From: an uncultured Glaciecola sp.
GTDB lineage: Bacteria > Pseudomonadota > Gammaproteobacteria > Enterobacterales > Alteromonadaceae
Direction: 5' to 3'
Assembly (NCBI GenBank): GCA_905479945.1
Contig: CAJQOP010000002.1
Location: 1 to 64,000, forward strand
Length of the DNA stretch: 64,000 bases
Part shown: positions 42,940 to 53,092 of the stretch, one piece after another
How positions within the stretch are numbered: the stretch's first letter is position 1
Layout of the letters: each line of letters begins with the position of its first letter
The notes under the pieces: model-generated
Seen by the model: only the letters and a program-made list of their open reading frames with translations
The model's database searches: none
Told to the model about the DNA's origin: nothing
Made by a program: the position numbers and the translations under genes

Positions 42940-45900
42940 ATAAACTGTCAAGTGTAGCAACTTATATTGTCCGTAAACTGTGGACACTAATCGCGATAAC
43001 GCTTGTTGTCTTCGCGCTTTTGATGAGCCTGCTTCGCTATTCTTTACCATTGTTAAATGATAAAAAGCATTTTTTTGAAGACTACGTACAGCAAGAGTAT
43101 GGAGTTGGATTAAAAATTGAATCTATTTATGCCTCATGGCAAGGCGTCGGTCCGGCCTTGGTCTTAGATGGTGTCACTTTGGAGCAAAGTGACAAGTCAC
43201 CTATCGAGCTAAATATTCAAAGTATTTATATCGAAGTTGATTTTTGGGACTCCTTGCTAACAGGCCAAATATCATCGAAAAGCTTTAGTTTAGATGGTCT
43301 TTTGTTGGATATCGATCTGCAGCAAATTCGAAGTTCCAACAATGACTTTCCAATTTTAAGCGCTCTGGAAGGTTTGTTTTTGGAGCAGCTACAAACCTTT
43401 TCATTGGTCAACAGCGCAGTCACCATAAGTGGTGCCAACAATCAACAATCCTTCAACATCGCTAATTTGTCATGGTTAAATAAAGAAGAGCGACATCAAG
43501 GCTCAGGGCTAATTAGTGTCTCTGAACTTGCAAGCAACTCTGCTATGTTCGTCATTGACTTAAAGGGCCGAGCGGATAATTTTGACGGTACAATATATGC
43601 CAAGGCAGATGAGCTAGATTTATCGCCTTGGATAAATGAGTTTTCCGCGCTTGAGAGTGAATTGCTTGAGGGTAGGGCAAACTTTGAGTTTTGGGCCGAT
43701 ATTAATCGTAAGTCGATAACCAAAGTTTATGGCAATATTAAACCAACGCGCTTTATCTGGAAGCAAGATGATGTTGACCTAACAAGCGGCATCGAGTCGG
43801 GTGTTTTTGTAGCGCAGCCGGCCGATAATAAATGGCTTTTCAACCTTAGTGACTTAACCTTGTCGGTATACGATAAGACTATCAAGACAAATTGGCGTGG
43901 GTTTTTGTCCGAGCAGGGGGAATTTCAAATTCAGTCAGCAAGCGCATTTTCTCTTTCTCCGTTATTACCAATTGCAGGCTTGTTTAGCAGTAACTTAGGT
44001 AATCAGTTAAACACAGTCTCTGCTCAAGGAACTGTCGCCAATATTGCATTTCAAAACAGACCTGCAGGAAGCGCTGCTCAGATAAAGTTGAAAGATATTG
44101 CTTGGAAAACTAATACGCAATTGCCAGGGGTAACAGGTTTAAACGCCGAACTTTCTTGGCAAAAAAATATCGGGGCCATCCGCCTTTTTGGTGACGGTAT
44201 AGAAATCGATGCCGATCACATTTTCCCTCAAGATTTGAGTATTGACGATTTAGATTTACCTATACAGTTTTACCAAACTGACGATGCCTGGCTAGTTACA
44301 TCGACATCTGGAAACATTGGGCTACCAGAAACAAATATAAAGCCTGATTTTGAATATCGCACTGATAGGGGGGTTCTGTCTTTAGTGGCAAATGTGGGTG
44401 AGCTTAATACGTCTCATATTCAAAAATATTTGCCAAAAGAACCTTACCTTGGGAAAGGTGTAAGCCAGTTTTTAAATAGGGCCTTTTATGCTAGCGGGAA
44501 AATAGCGGATGCCCAAGTATTATGGCACGGTGAGTTTAGCCAGTTTCCGTTTAACAACAGTGAAGGTGTTTTTCAAGCCAATGTGGCTATTCGAAATGCA
44601 GACTTTCTATTTGAGAGAAGTTGGCCTAGCGTTAACAAATTGAATTTAGATTTACAGTTTGAAAATCTAAGTTTATCGATGCAAAGTCAGTCAGCTAAGA
44701 TTGCAGACATCGATATTGGGGATCTTAAAGCTTACATACCCCTGTTAAGCGCCGGTGCAGACTTGATCATAGAAGCAACAGCAACTGGCAGTGGTTATGC
44801 TGTATCACAACTGCTTGGGCAGAGCAGCTTGTCTGAAGGCCTCGGAAAGACGCTGAGTAGCGATATATTAGTAAGTAATGAACTGACAACTCAACTTTCA
44901 TTGTATGTGCCCTTAGACAATCCTGCAGCTACATCTGCTAGTGGAATTGTCACCTTACCCGACAACTTTGTACAATTACCGAGTTTGTTGCTGGAATTGG
45001 AAAATGTTAATGGCAAGATAATTTTCGATAATGACAAAGTTGTTTTTAAGGGCTTAAAAGCGAACTTGCTTGGCCAACCGGTTATTGCTGATTTCAATGG
45101 CGCACAGCAAATTGCAGAGTATCGATTTGACGTAAATGTTAATGGCGATTGGGACTTAGCGCCCTTAGTACCTTACATAAGTAGTGAGCTAGGTGAATAC
45201 CTCAATGGTAGCGGAAAATGGAACTCTTCTATTAACGTATCGCTTGGTAAAGATGACTTCTCATATATGGCAACCCTGTTCACTCAATTGGACGAGGTGG
45301 CCTCTATACTTCCTGCTCCCTTTGATAAGAAAAAAGGCGACAATAAAACTGTTTTATTGGAAGCAAACGGCAACCCACAAGCTTCAAATATAACCCTAGC
45401 TTTCGGCGAAAAAGTTAATTTTGATGGCATATTACCGCATAAGGAACTTCAGTTCAGTCGCGCTCACCTTGCTATTGGAGAAACTGACTTTGTTGGTCGC
45501 GGTGTCGGTTTTAGTATCAGCGCTAATTTGCCGGAAATTCATTTAACTGATTGGTACCAAAGCATCTCAGCATTGCTAGCAGGGGTATCTTCGGGTAACA
45601 AACCGATTTTTGAAGCACCACAACGCATATTCATTGAAACCGACAATCTTATCTTTGCAGGACAAGCTCTCAATGATGTTAACGCAACAGTAAAAACCAT
45701 CGACAAAGATTGGATAGTAGATGTTGCTTCTGATGAAGCAAAGGCGCAAATTAGATTTAATAAGCGTTGGATTGAAGAGGGCATCGAAATTAATGCTGAC
45801 TACGTCAGATTTGATAAGTGGATTGAGCAGGAGGACTTGCAGCGTCCTGAAATAGAGCCTCAATCATTACCTCGTATTCGCGTTAATTGCAAAGACTGCC

Positions 45901-46787
45901 AAGTATTCGGCAATCGTCTGGGTGAGATAAAATTTGAAAGCTTCCCAAATGACGACGGGCTTCGAATCGACAATATACAGCTAGATGGGCCAAATGGAAA
46001 AGTCAGAGCAAACGGACAATGGTATAAGCGTAATGGCGATCACTATACATTTATAAATGGTGATTTAAACAGCAACGACTTTGGCCGTTTCCTAAAAGAC
46101 TTTCAATTTGACTCTGGTATAAAAGACAGCGAAGCCGAAATGGATTTTGCATTTACCTGGAAGGCGTCGCCCTTCGACTTCTCATTTGAGTATCTGGATG
46201 GAGAGCTCCAATGGGAGTTAACCGACGGCTATATAACAGAGCTAAGCGATAAAGGTTCCAGAATATTCACGCTGCTGAGTTTCGATTCTTTGGTGCGTAA
46301 ATTGAGTTTAGATTTTAGAGACGTATTCGCCAAAGGCTTTTTCTATGATGAAATGCAAGGTAGTTTGCAGATCACAGAAGGTAAGGCAGATACGCGCGAC
46401 ACTAAAATTGATGGTGGCGCAGGTGAAATGGAAATATATGGCTATACCGACTTGGTCGCAAAAGAACTCAACTACAATGTGAGCTTTGCACCCAATGTGA
46501 CTGGTAACTTGCCTATCCTTGTTTACTTTATGGTTAACCCTCCAACTGCACTGGCAGCTTTGGCTCTGGATCAAGTACTTACGTCAGCAAAGGTAATTTC
46601 ATATATTAATTACAGTGTTACCGGTACCTTGGACGAACCTATATTAATAGAAACTGGTCGAGAAAGTACAGAGGTCGAATTGCCGGCAAGACGAGAACAG
46701 TTGCCTGAGCCTAAAGACGATTTTGTCGGACCTTTTATCCCTCCTACTGCAGCTGATACCTTAATGATGGAACCAAATAATGGCTGA
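42936..46787 (+). CDS. yhdP: YhdP family AsmA-like membrane protein
   Basis: 1283 aa, N-terminal TM, repeated AsmA/DUF3971-like beta domains; canonical position rng-yhdP-nit-tldD. Confidence 0.9.
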   Translation: MNKLSSVATYIVRKLWTLIAITLVVFALLMSLLRYSLPLLNDKKHFFEDYVQQEYGVGLKIESIYASWQGVGPALVLDGVTLEQSDKSPIELNIQSIYIEVDFWDSLLTGQISSKSFSLDGLLLDIDLQQIRSSNNDFPILSALEGLFLEQLQTFSLVNSAVTISGANNQQSFNIANLSWLNKEERHQGSGLISVSELASNSAMFVIDLKGRADNFDGTIYAKADELDLSPWINEFSALESELLEGRANFEFWADINRKSITKVYGNIKPTRFIWKQDDVDLTSGIESGVFVAQPADNKWLFNLSDLTLSVYDKTIKTNWRGFLSEQGEFQIQSASAFSLSPLLPIAGLFSSNLGNQLNTVSAQGTVANIAFQNRPAGSAAQIKLKDIAWKTNTQLPGVTGLNAELSWQKNIGAIRLFGDGIEIDADHIFPQDLSIDDLDLPIQFYQTDDAWLVTSTSGNIGLPETNIKPDFEYRTDRGVLSLVANVGELNTSHIQKYLPKEPYLGKGVSQFLNRAFYASGKIADAQVLWHGEFSQFPFNNSEGVFQANVAIRNADFLFERSWPSVNKLNLDLQFENLSLSMQSQSAKIADIDIGDLKAYIPLLSAGADLIIEATATGSGYAVSQLLGQSSLSEGLGKTLSSDILVSNELTTQLSLYVPLDNPAATSASGIVTLPDNFVQLPSLLLELENVNGKIIFDNDKVVFKGLKANLLGQPVIADFNGAQQIAEYRFDVNVNGDWDLAPLVPYISSELGEYLNGSGKWNSSINVSLGKDDFSYMATLFTQLDEVASILPAPFDKKKGDNKTVLLEANGNPQASNITLAFGEKVNFDGILPHKELQFSRAHLAIGETDFVGRGVGFSISANLPEIHLTDWYQSISALLAGVSSGNKPIFEAPQRIFIETDNLIFAGQALNDVNATVKTIDKDWIVDVASDEAKAQIRFNKRWIEEGIEINADYVRFDKWIEQEDLQRPEIEPQSLPRIRVNCKDCQVFGNRLGEIKFESFPNDDGLRIDNIQLDGPNGKVRANGQWYKRNGDHYTFINGDLNSNDFGRFLKDFQFDSGIKDSEAEMDFAFTWKASPFDFSFEYLDGELQWELTDGYITELSDKGSRIFTLLSFDSLVRKLSLDFRDVFAKGFFYDEMQGSLQITEGKADTRDTKIDGGAGEMEIYGYTDLVAKELNYNVSFAPNVTGNLPILVYFMVNPPTALAALALDQVLTSAKVISYINYSVTGTLDEPILIETGRESTEVELPARREQLPEPKDDFVGPFIPPTAADTLMMEPNNG

Positions 46788-47613
46788 TCTTGTTGCCATA
46801 CAAATGACCTCATCACCAAGTCCAGAAGAAAATCTCGCCTTTATAGAACAACAAATCAAAGCACTACCTGAAAAACAACAGTTGCTTGTTTTACCAGAGT
46901 GCTTTGCTTGCTTCGGTGGAACTGAAAAAGCGCAATATAACCTAGCTGAAACACTTGATGATGGTCCTATTCAAACAAAGTTATCCGCACTAGCAAAAAC
47001 CTACAATAAGTGGATTATTGCGGGTAGTTTGCCTATTAAACCAGAAAAACTTGATGAGCAAGATAGCGCGAATACAAAATTTTATGCGGCGAGCCTTGTG
47101 TTTAACTCGCAAGGTGAACGCGTCAGTCGTTACGACAAGATTCATTTGTTTGACGTTACCTTAGACGACAACACAGGTAGTTACCGCGAGTCCGATAGCA
47201 CATTATACGGACAAAAAGTTAGTGTATTTGACAGCCCTTGGGGCAGAGTTGGGCAGCTAATTTGCTATGACTTACGCTTTCCGGAACTAGTGCAAAAAAT
47301 GGCTCAAATTGATGTGCTAGTTGTTCCTAGTGCGTTCACTCAGCGCACTGGTAAAGCCCACTGGTATCCGCTGCTGCAATCAAGAAGTATCGAAAACCAA
47401 TGTTATGTAGTAGCATCTAATCAAACGGGGGTTCATAATAACGGTAGGCAAACCTTCGGACACACTTGTATTTTCTCACCTTGGGGAGATTTGCTCGCTA
47501 ATTTATCAAAAGAGCAAGGATGGGTCGCAGCCCATTATGATCCAACACTCTTGAGTAAACTTCGTCAAGAAATGCCCATTCAACAACATAAAACAAATAG
47601 GAATGCATTTTGA
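46780..47613 (+). CDS. Carbon-nitrogen hydrolase (nitrilase family, Nit-type amidase)
   Basis: Catalytic motifs '[10 protein letters not shown]', '[10 protein letters not shown]', '[14 protein letters not shown]'. Confidence 0.9.
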   Translation: MADLVAIQMTSSPSPEENLAFIEQQIKALPEKQQLLVLPECFACFGGTEKAQYNLAETLDDGPIQTKLSALAKTYNKWIIAGSLPIKPEKLDEQDSANTKFYAASLVFNSQGERVSRYDKIHLFDVTLDDNTGSYRESDSTLYGQKVSVFDSPWGRVGQLICYDLRFPELVQKMAQIDVLVVPSAFTQRTGKAHWYPLLQSRSIENQCYVVASNQTGVHNNGRQTFGHTCIFSPWGDLLANLSKEQGWVAAHYDPTLLSKLRQEMPIQQHKTNRNAF

Positions 47614-49055
47614 CCCAATCGGTTGAACATAATTTACTTACTGCTTCAGGTATTGATAAAAGCAGACTTTCTTCGTTATTAGACGACGTATTTACACATC
47701 AATCGAATTTTGCAGACTTGTACTTTCAATCAAGTCAGCACGAGAGTTGGGTTTTAGAGGATGGCATAGTTAAAGACGGCAGCTACAACATCGAGCGTGG
47801 CGTCGGTGTACGTGTAATATCAGGCGAAAAAACTGGCTTTGCTTATTCTGATGAAATCTCCAGTCGAGCATTGGAAGATGCCTGCAAAGCTGCAAGAGGT
47901 ATAGCGCCAGCCGGTGGTGTGCAAAAAATACAAGCATTTTCTTCACCAATATTAAGCTCGTTGTACACCGAAAAGAATCCGATAATCAGTATGCCGGATA
48001 GTGACAAAATAAGCTTATTACAAACGGTTGATCGCTACATCAGAAAAGCGGCTCCTAATGCAACTCAAGTTGTGGTTAGTTTAAGCGGAGTTTATGAAGA
48101 AATATTAGTCGCTGCAACAGATGGTACTTTTGCAAGCGACATCCGTCCGCTTATTCGTCTTAATTGTTCTGTTTTACTAGAAAAAGAAGGTAAGCGCGAG
48201 CGCGGGAGTGCTGGTGCTGGTGGGCGTCGTACTTATGATTATTTTGAGCACACGGGTAGCGATAACAAGCCATTATATGAGCAACTTGCGGATGATGCTA
48301 TTCACATGGCTGAGGTCAATTTAGCTGCAGTGCCAGCTCCTGCTGGTCTAATGCCTGTTGTGCTTGGCTGCGGCTGGCCGGGCGTATTGCTGCATGAAGC
48401 AGTAGGGCATGGTTTGGAGGGCGACTTCAATCGCAAGGGCTCGTCAACCTTCAGTGGCCGAATTGGCGAGCAGGTTGCATCTAAGGGCGTTACTGTAATT
48501 GATGATGGCACTATGGCTGACCGCCGAGGTTCATTGTCCGTAGATGATGAAGGCGTGAAAAGCCAGCGTAATGTGCTTATTGAAGACGGCATTCTTAAAG
48601 GTTATATGCAAGACAAACACAATGCATCATTAATGGGCGTGAAGCCCACAGGCAATGGTCGCAGAGAGAGTTATGCACACTTACCTATGCCGCGTATGAC
48701 TAATACCTTTATGTTAGGCGGGCAAGACAAACCCGAGGATATTATTGCTTCCGTTGAAAAAGGCGTATTTGCGCCAAACTTTGGTGGTGGCCAAGTGGAT
48801 ATAACCTCAGGGAAGTTTGTATTTTCGACATCCGAAGCTTATTTAATTGAAAACGGTAAAGTAACTACACCTATAAAAGGGGCTACTTTAATCGGAAATG
48901 GTCCTGAGGTTATGCAGAAAATCTCTATGATAGGCAATGATTTGTCTTTGGATATGGGCATTGGCGTTTGTGGTAAAGATGGACAATCTGTGCCTGTAGG
49001 CGTTGGTCAGCCAACCTTAAAAGTAGACGAGTTAACGGTAGGTGGAACAGCATAG
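47610..49055 (+). CDS. tldD: Metalloprotease TldD
   Basis: Zn motif [12 protein letters not shown]; '[37 protein letters not shown]'. Confidence 0.95.
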   Translation: MTQSVEHNLLTASGIDKSRLSSLLDDVFTHQSNFADLYFQSSQHESWVLEDGIVKDGSYNIERGVGVRVISGEKTGFAYSDEISSRALEDACKAARGIAPAGGVQKIQAFSSPILSSLYTEKNPIISMPDSDKISLLQTVDRYIRKAAPNATQVVVSLSGVYEEILVAATDGTFASDIRPLIRLNCSVLLEKEGKRERGSAGAGGRRTYDYFEHTGSDNKPLYEQLADDAIHMAEVNLAAVPAPAGLMPVVLGCGWPGVLLHEAVGHGLEGDFNRKGSSTFSGRIGEQVASKGVTVIDDGTMADRRGSLSVDDEGVKSQRNVLIEDGILKGYMQDKHNASLMGVKPTGNGRRESYAHLPMPRMTNTFMLGGQDKPEDIIASVEKGVFAPNFGGGQVDITSGKFVFSTSEAYLIENGKVTTPIKGATLIGNGPEVMQKISMIGNDLSLDMGIGVCGKDGQSVPVGVGQPTLKVDELTVGGTA

Positions 49056-49063
49056 TAATAGGA

Positions 49064-49102
49064 TTTAGAGCTTATATTTAGGGCTTATATTTAGAGCTAA
49101 GA
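49064..49102. repeat. 13-bp tandem repeat (tttagagcttata, 3 units) after tldD
   Basis: 49064..49076, 49077..49089 and 49090..49102; third unit diverged. Overlaps a hairpin (49094..49117) at the end of the convergent MBL gene. Confidence 0.8.
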
Positions 49103-49870
49103 TTTATTTCTTAGCTCTCGTTTACTACCGTACATCTTCCGCCTAATCATTCTTTGTATTGCTAGTTTGTTGGTTTGGGCTTGGCTGGGAGCTTTGTTGA
49201 GCAAGTGCTCGAAGTCTTCGTCTGTTAGCGATAATTCACCGACGTGGGCCATCATCACAGAGTTTGGGCGCAAGGCTTGAAGCTTCAACAACGAACTCTT
49301 ATATAGTTCAGGAATATAGACTGGAAACGGGGGCGACAACTTACCTTTCACTTTAACAATGAGATCGGCGACATAGATGCGTTTAGAAGGCACATGCATA
49401 ACCGATAAGTCTCTGTCAGTGTGACCTGGGGTTTCGAATACTTGCCATTCTTCAAAGCCAGGGATTGTTTCTTGGTCTGTTAAGGTAATATCAGGATGTA
49501 AGTGCGGATGGTACCAAATGTTTCGCTTTGGTCTGTTCATTTTACCTGCAACCCAAAGAGCCAGTATAATGTCAATAATATGAGCGAGACGGCCTTTTAA
49601 ACCTTTGTACCATTGATTTTCACTCTGAAAGCTAACTATTTGGCAACCCGTTTTACTTCGTAAAAAATGAGCACAACCAGCATGATCAGGATGCATGTGG
49701 GTGACCAGAACCACTTTTAAGTCGGATAAAGGGCGTGCTAACTGTTTAGCGAAAAAGTCAGAAAGTGTGGGAAAGTCGGCTTTTGAACAACCATCAAGCA
49801 ACATACACTTGTCAGGGTATTCAACTAAGAATATGTTTTGTATGAATCCCTTCAAGACATGTATCTTCAT
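49097..49870 (-). CDS. MBL-fold metallo-hydrolase
   Basis: 'VVLVTHMHPDHAGCAHFL' (HxHxDH) and 'VFETPGHTDRDLSVM'. Confidence 0.9.
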   Translation of the reverse strand: MKIHVLKGFIQNIFLVEYPDKCMLLDGCSKADFPTLSDFFAKQLARPLSDLKVVLVTHMHPDHAGCAHFLRSKTGCQIVSFQSENQWYKGLKGRLAHIIDIILALWVAGKMNRPKRNIWYHPHLHPDITLTDQETIPGFEEWQVFETPGHTDRDLSVMHVPSKRIYVADLIVKVKGKLSPPFPVYIPELYKSSLLKLQALRPNSVMMAHVGELSLTDEDFEHLLNKAPSQAQTNKLAIQRMIRRKMYGSKRELRNKS

Positions 49871-50055
49871 TATAAACGAAACTCTTCAAACTGATTAGAC
49901 CAGCTTGATACTACGTTATTCTAGAGTGCTTCATCTATTTATTTGGTGATGGATACTCATTAGTGAGCATCCGATCGCAAAAAAATACAGGCATTTCAGA
50001 CATTCAATAAAGCACTATTATATTAGTTGCAGTTCGATTTTATCGATTATAAAAA

Positions 50056-50346
50056 CTATTTCTTAGCTGATGAGAGTTCAACTACATCTGCCGATTCAAC
50101 TTCTAGGATGCCATCGACCTCTGCACCTTTCATAATTTTCATGACCGACTCTTTGTTTTTGGACAATAAAATACCTAACTCTTCAGCAATCGTTTCGTCA
50201 AGTTCAACGCCTTTGGCGGCTAAATACGTGCTGAGGTTGTCGGCAACCTCTAGCATTTTATCGTACTTATCTGCTTCTTTTTTATCTGTAGTCACCAATT
50301 TCTCAACTCCTTTATGCTGAACCACATACTGGGTGATAACTGCCAT
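50056..50346 (-). CDS. yebG: YebG family SOS-response protein
   Basis: MAVITQYVVQHKGVEKLVTTDKKEADKYDKMLEVADNLSTYLAAKG...; SD ggagg precedes ATG at 50346; LexA box upstream. Confidence 0.85.
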   Translation of the reverse strand: MAVITQYVVQHKGVEKLVTTDKKEADKYDKMLEVADNLSTYLAAKGVELDETIAEELGILLSKNKESVMKIMKGAEVDGILEVESADVVELSSAKK

Positions 50347-50415
50347 GTTGGCCTCCAAAAATTGTCAATAAAGTTTATAAAAGGGTTTGCCCTATAACAT
50401 ATACTATACATCAAT

Positions 50416-50435
50416 AACTGTATAAATAAACAGTT
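50416..50435 (-). promoter_or_regulatory. LexA (SOS) box upstream of yebG
   Basis: aaCTGTataaataaACAGtt: exact CTGT-N8-ACAG with palindromic flanks, about 70 bp upstream of the start codon. Confidence 0.85.
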
Positions 50436-50630
50436 TCTTGTGCATTGAAAATAGTTATAGAAACTGGCGCTATTTTTATTGTGAACCATTATAGAGATTG
50501 CAGAGAATAATAGATAACAAAATGACTATTGATGTTGCAAGTTACCCCCGCTACTAGTGAACTTATTCTATATAGTTAATGGTGAGGTAATAATAATTAG
50601 GAGAAAGTTATTTTATTTAATTTTGAGAAA

Positions 50631-51176
50631 GTGAAAGGTATTATTTTCGATTTAGACGACACCTTAGTGAAAACGAATTTAGATTTTGGGGCTATCAAGC
50701 GTGATATTGCTTGCCCGAGCAATGAAGATATTTTGACTTTTATTGGTAATATTGTATGCCCAAGCATGAAAAGCCGAGCTCATAACACGGTTTTAGAGCA
50801 TGAGTTGCACGATGCCGTCACATCGAAGTGGTTGCCCGGAGCACAAGAATTTGTTCAGGCAGCAATACAACAAGACCTTCCCTTAGCGATTGTTACAAGG
50901 AACTGCAGAGAAGCAACCAACATTAAAATTAAGAATAATAATATTAGTATTGAACAAGTGATTACTCGAGAAGACGCTCCGGCTAAACCTGATCCGACTG
51001 CATTGCTAACGATAGCCGCCCAGTGGGATATTGACGTTAAACATATCGCTTATGTCGGCGACTATATTTATGATATCCAGGCAGCTCACAATGCCAAAAT
51101 GCAGGCTTGGTTGTATAAATATCAAGCAGATAAAAAGGACTATAAGGATTGCTTGTCCTACATCGCTAAAAATTAA
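50631..51176 (+). CDS. HAD family hydrolase
   Basis: 'IIFDLDDTLVKTNLDF', 'LPLAIVTRN', 'KPDPTALLTIAAQWDIDVKHIAYVGDYIYDIQAA'. Confidence 0.88.
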   Translation: MKGIIFDLDDTLVKTNLDFGAIKRDIACPSNEDILTFIGNIVCPSMKSRAHNTVLEHELHDAVTSKWLPGAQEFVQAAIQQDLPLAIVTRNCREATNIKIKNNNISIEQVITREDAPAKPDPTALLTIAAQWDIDVKHIAYVGDYIYDIQAAHNAKMQAWLYKYQADKKDYKDCLSYIAKN

Positions 51177-51352
51177 GTTATTGTTTATACAATATAAATT
51201 AAAAACGTAAGTCGATTACTTGAAAACGTAAGGCTGAAGCACTAACACTTCACTTCACAATCACCGCATTGCTTCGCTGTATCCTCTCCTTTTGATCAGT
51301 TGTTTATAGTCTAGAAAGTTAGCAATATGTCTTCAGGAAGAAGTTACTTAAT

Positions 51353-53089
51353 GTGCAGGGAAGTGTCGTGTTTCTAAAACAAATTGTTCTATCGAATGGG
51401 GTTTTTCTTCCAGTCTCAATAATCGTAGTGTTTTTCTTGATTGCACTGGTTTGCATTTTAGCTTATCTCATCATCTACAAAAAATGGTTCCAAACCAATA
51501 AATTGCTAAAGGCTGAATTAAACAGTTTCAAACTGCGAGAAAAGGAAATATTGGAAGCGGTTAATTTTCAGCAAGTGAGTGTTACTAAGATCGGGGAAAC
51601 CATTCAAACAATAATTGCTCAAGAATTCGAACTACAAAACTCATCTCTGTTTGAGACCGATAGCAATACCGAGCGCAGGGAAACAAGCAAATCTAGCTGG
51701 CATAAGGTGCTTGAGCTATCAGAGCGATTAGCGCATTTCACGCTTCGAAACGTCCAGCGCAAAGAGAGCGGCCATACTGTTAATTCAGAGTCAGTCTTTG
51801 CTGAAAACCAAGCCATACTCATATCAATTGTTAACGCTAAACAGCAACAGTTGCATTACGTAAAATGTGGTCATGCGCTATTAAACCTTCCAGTTGGTGC
51901 CTTAGATAAGATAGTCAGAGGAATTATATTCCACGCATCAAAGGCTGCCGATCCAAATACTACCTTATGTTTAAGTTGTGACCTTGCGCAAGCCAGCTTT
52001 AATTTTAGTATTAGAGGCTGGGGAAAGGGTATTAGTGCTCAAGAAATTCATAATATTGATGTATCGGTGCGCACTAACCCGCGCTTTCATTTTGCTAAGC
52101 GTGCGCAAGATAACGAAGGTGATTTGAATCTAGCTAGTGTTAAGCGACTGGTAATGCAATTTGGCGGAAGCGTAAAAATTGCCAGTGGCTTGGAATATGG
52201 AACGACCATTTATGTTTCTTTGCCCATTCTCGCTTGCTCTGTTTCTAATTACGCAGTTCCTGCTTCTCTCAGTTTATCCTTCACTGAACAACAGCCTTTA
52301 CTTGGCAATGCAAAGCACAATGTACTAATTATTGATCAAAACGAAACGAGCCAAATTATTTTACATCGAGCATTACAGAAAAACTATGGTTGCTATGCTT
52401 GCACTTCACCCCTAGAAAGCATGCAAATGATTCGTCATTTGCAACCAAGTGTCATACTGATTGACCAAATGCTGCAAGATATTGAGTGTTTAGAACTGAT
52501 TAAACTGATTCGCGAAAACCCGCTTACCCAAAGTATTCCGATTGTTGTTTGTTGCGGTATTGCAGCCCAAAGCTTTAAACTATCTGTACTCAGCGTCGGC
52601 GCTTCCTACCTTATAGAAAAACCTATTGTGCAAAAAGAACTGGAACTAACCCTAGAGGGTTTAATTCAGCAGCAGTATCTTGTGGCTGAGAAAGTAGGGG
52701 AAAAGCTCTCCCAATACCATAGTCAACAGCTCGATGTGCCTGAACCAGATGCAGTTGGTAGCGGCAAGGATAAAGAATTTATTATCCGCTTCAACGATAT
52801 GATGGACGAAAACTATAGCAATGAGGGTTTTACGCGAGAAATAGCGGCAGACCATATGAATGTGTGCTTGAGAACCTTAAACCGGAGGCTCAGTGAACAT
52901 TACTCTCATAACTTTAAAGAGCATTTGAAAAAGTATCGATTGAAAAAAGCCAAAAGCCTTTTATCTAAGGGTTATACAATTAATGAAGCGTCGTTTGAAG
53001 TTGGATTCAATTCAGCTTCCTATTTCAGTACTTGTTTTAAGGCTGAGTATGGTTTCTCGCCATCAAGAATAGTCACTAAGTGTGCATAA
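51353..53089 (+). CDS. Membrane hybrid regulator: TM, degenerate HATPase-like domain, receiver domain, AraC-type HTH
   Basis: N-terminal TM; ATPase-like 'FNFSIRGWGKGISAQEI...VKRLVMQFGGSVKIASGLEYGTTIYVSLP'; receiver 'NVLIIDQNE...VILIDQMLQD...YLIEKPI'; AraC HTH 'HLKKYRLKKAKSLLSKGYTINEASFEVGFNSASYFSTCFKAEYGFSPS'. Confidence 0.82.
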   Translation: MQGSVVFLKQIVLSNGVFLPVSIIVVFFLIALVCILAYLIIYKKWFQTNKLLKAELNSFKLREKEILEAVNFQQVSVTKIGETIQTIIAQEFELQNSSLFETDSNTERRETSKSSWHKVLELSERLAHFTLRNVQRKESGHTVNSESVFAENQAILISIVNAKQQQLHYVKCGHALLNLPVGALDKIVRGIIFHASKAADPNTTLCLSCDLAQASFNFSIRGWGKGISAQEIHNIDVSVRTNPRFHFAKRAQDNEGDLNLASVKRLVMQFGGSVKIASGLEYGTTIYVSLPILACSVSNYAVPASLSLSFTEQQPLLGNAKHNVLIIDQNETSQIILHRALQKNYGCYACTSPLESMQMIRHLQPSVILIDQMLQDIECLELIKLIRENPLTQSIPIVVCCGIAAQSFKLSVLSVGASYLIEKPIVQKELELTLEGLIQQQYLVAEKVGEKLSQYHSQQLDVPEPDAVGSGKDKEFIIRFNDMMDENYSNEGFTREIAADHMNVCLRTLNRRLSEHYSHNFKEHLKKYRLKKAKSLLSKGYTINEASFEVGFNSASYFSTCFKAEYGFSPSRIVTKCA

Positions 53090-53092
53090 AGT

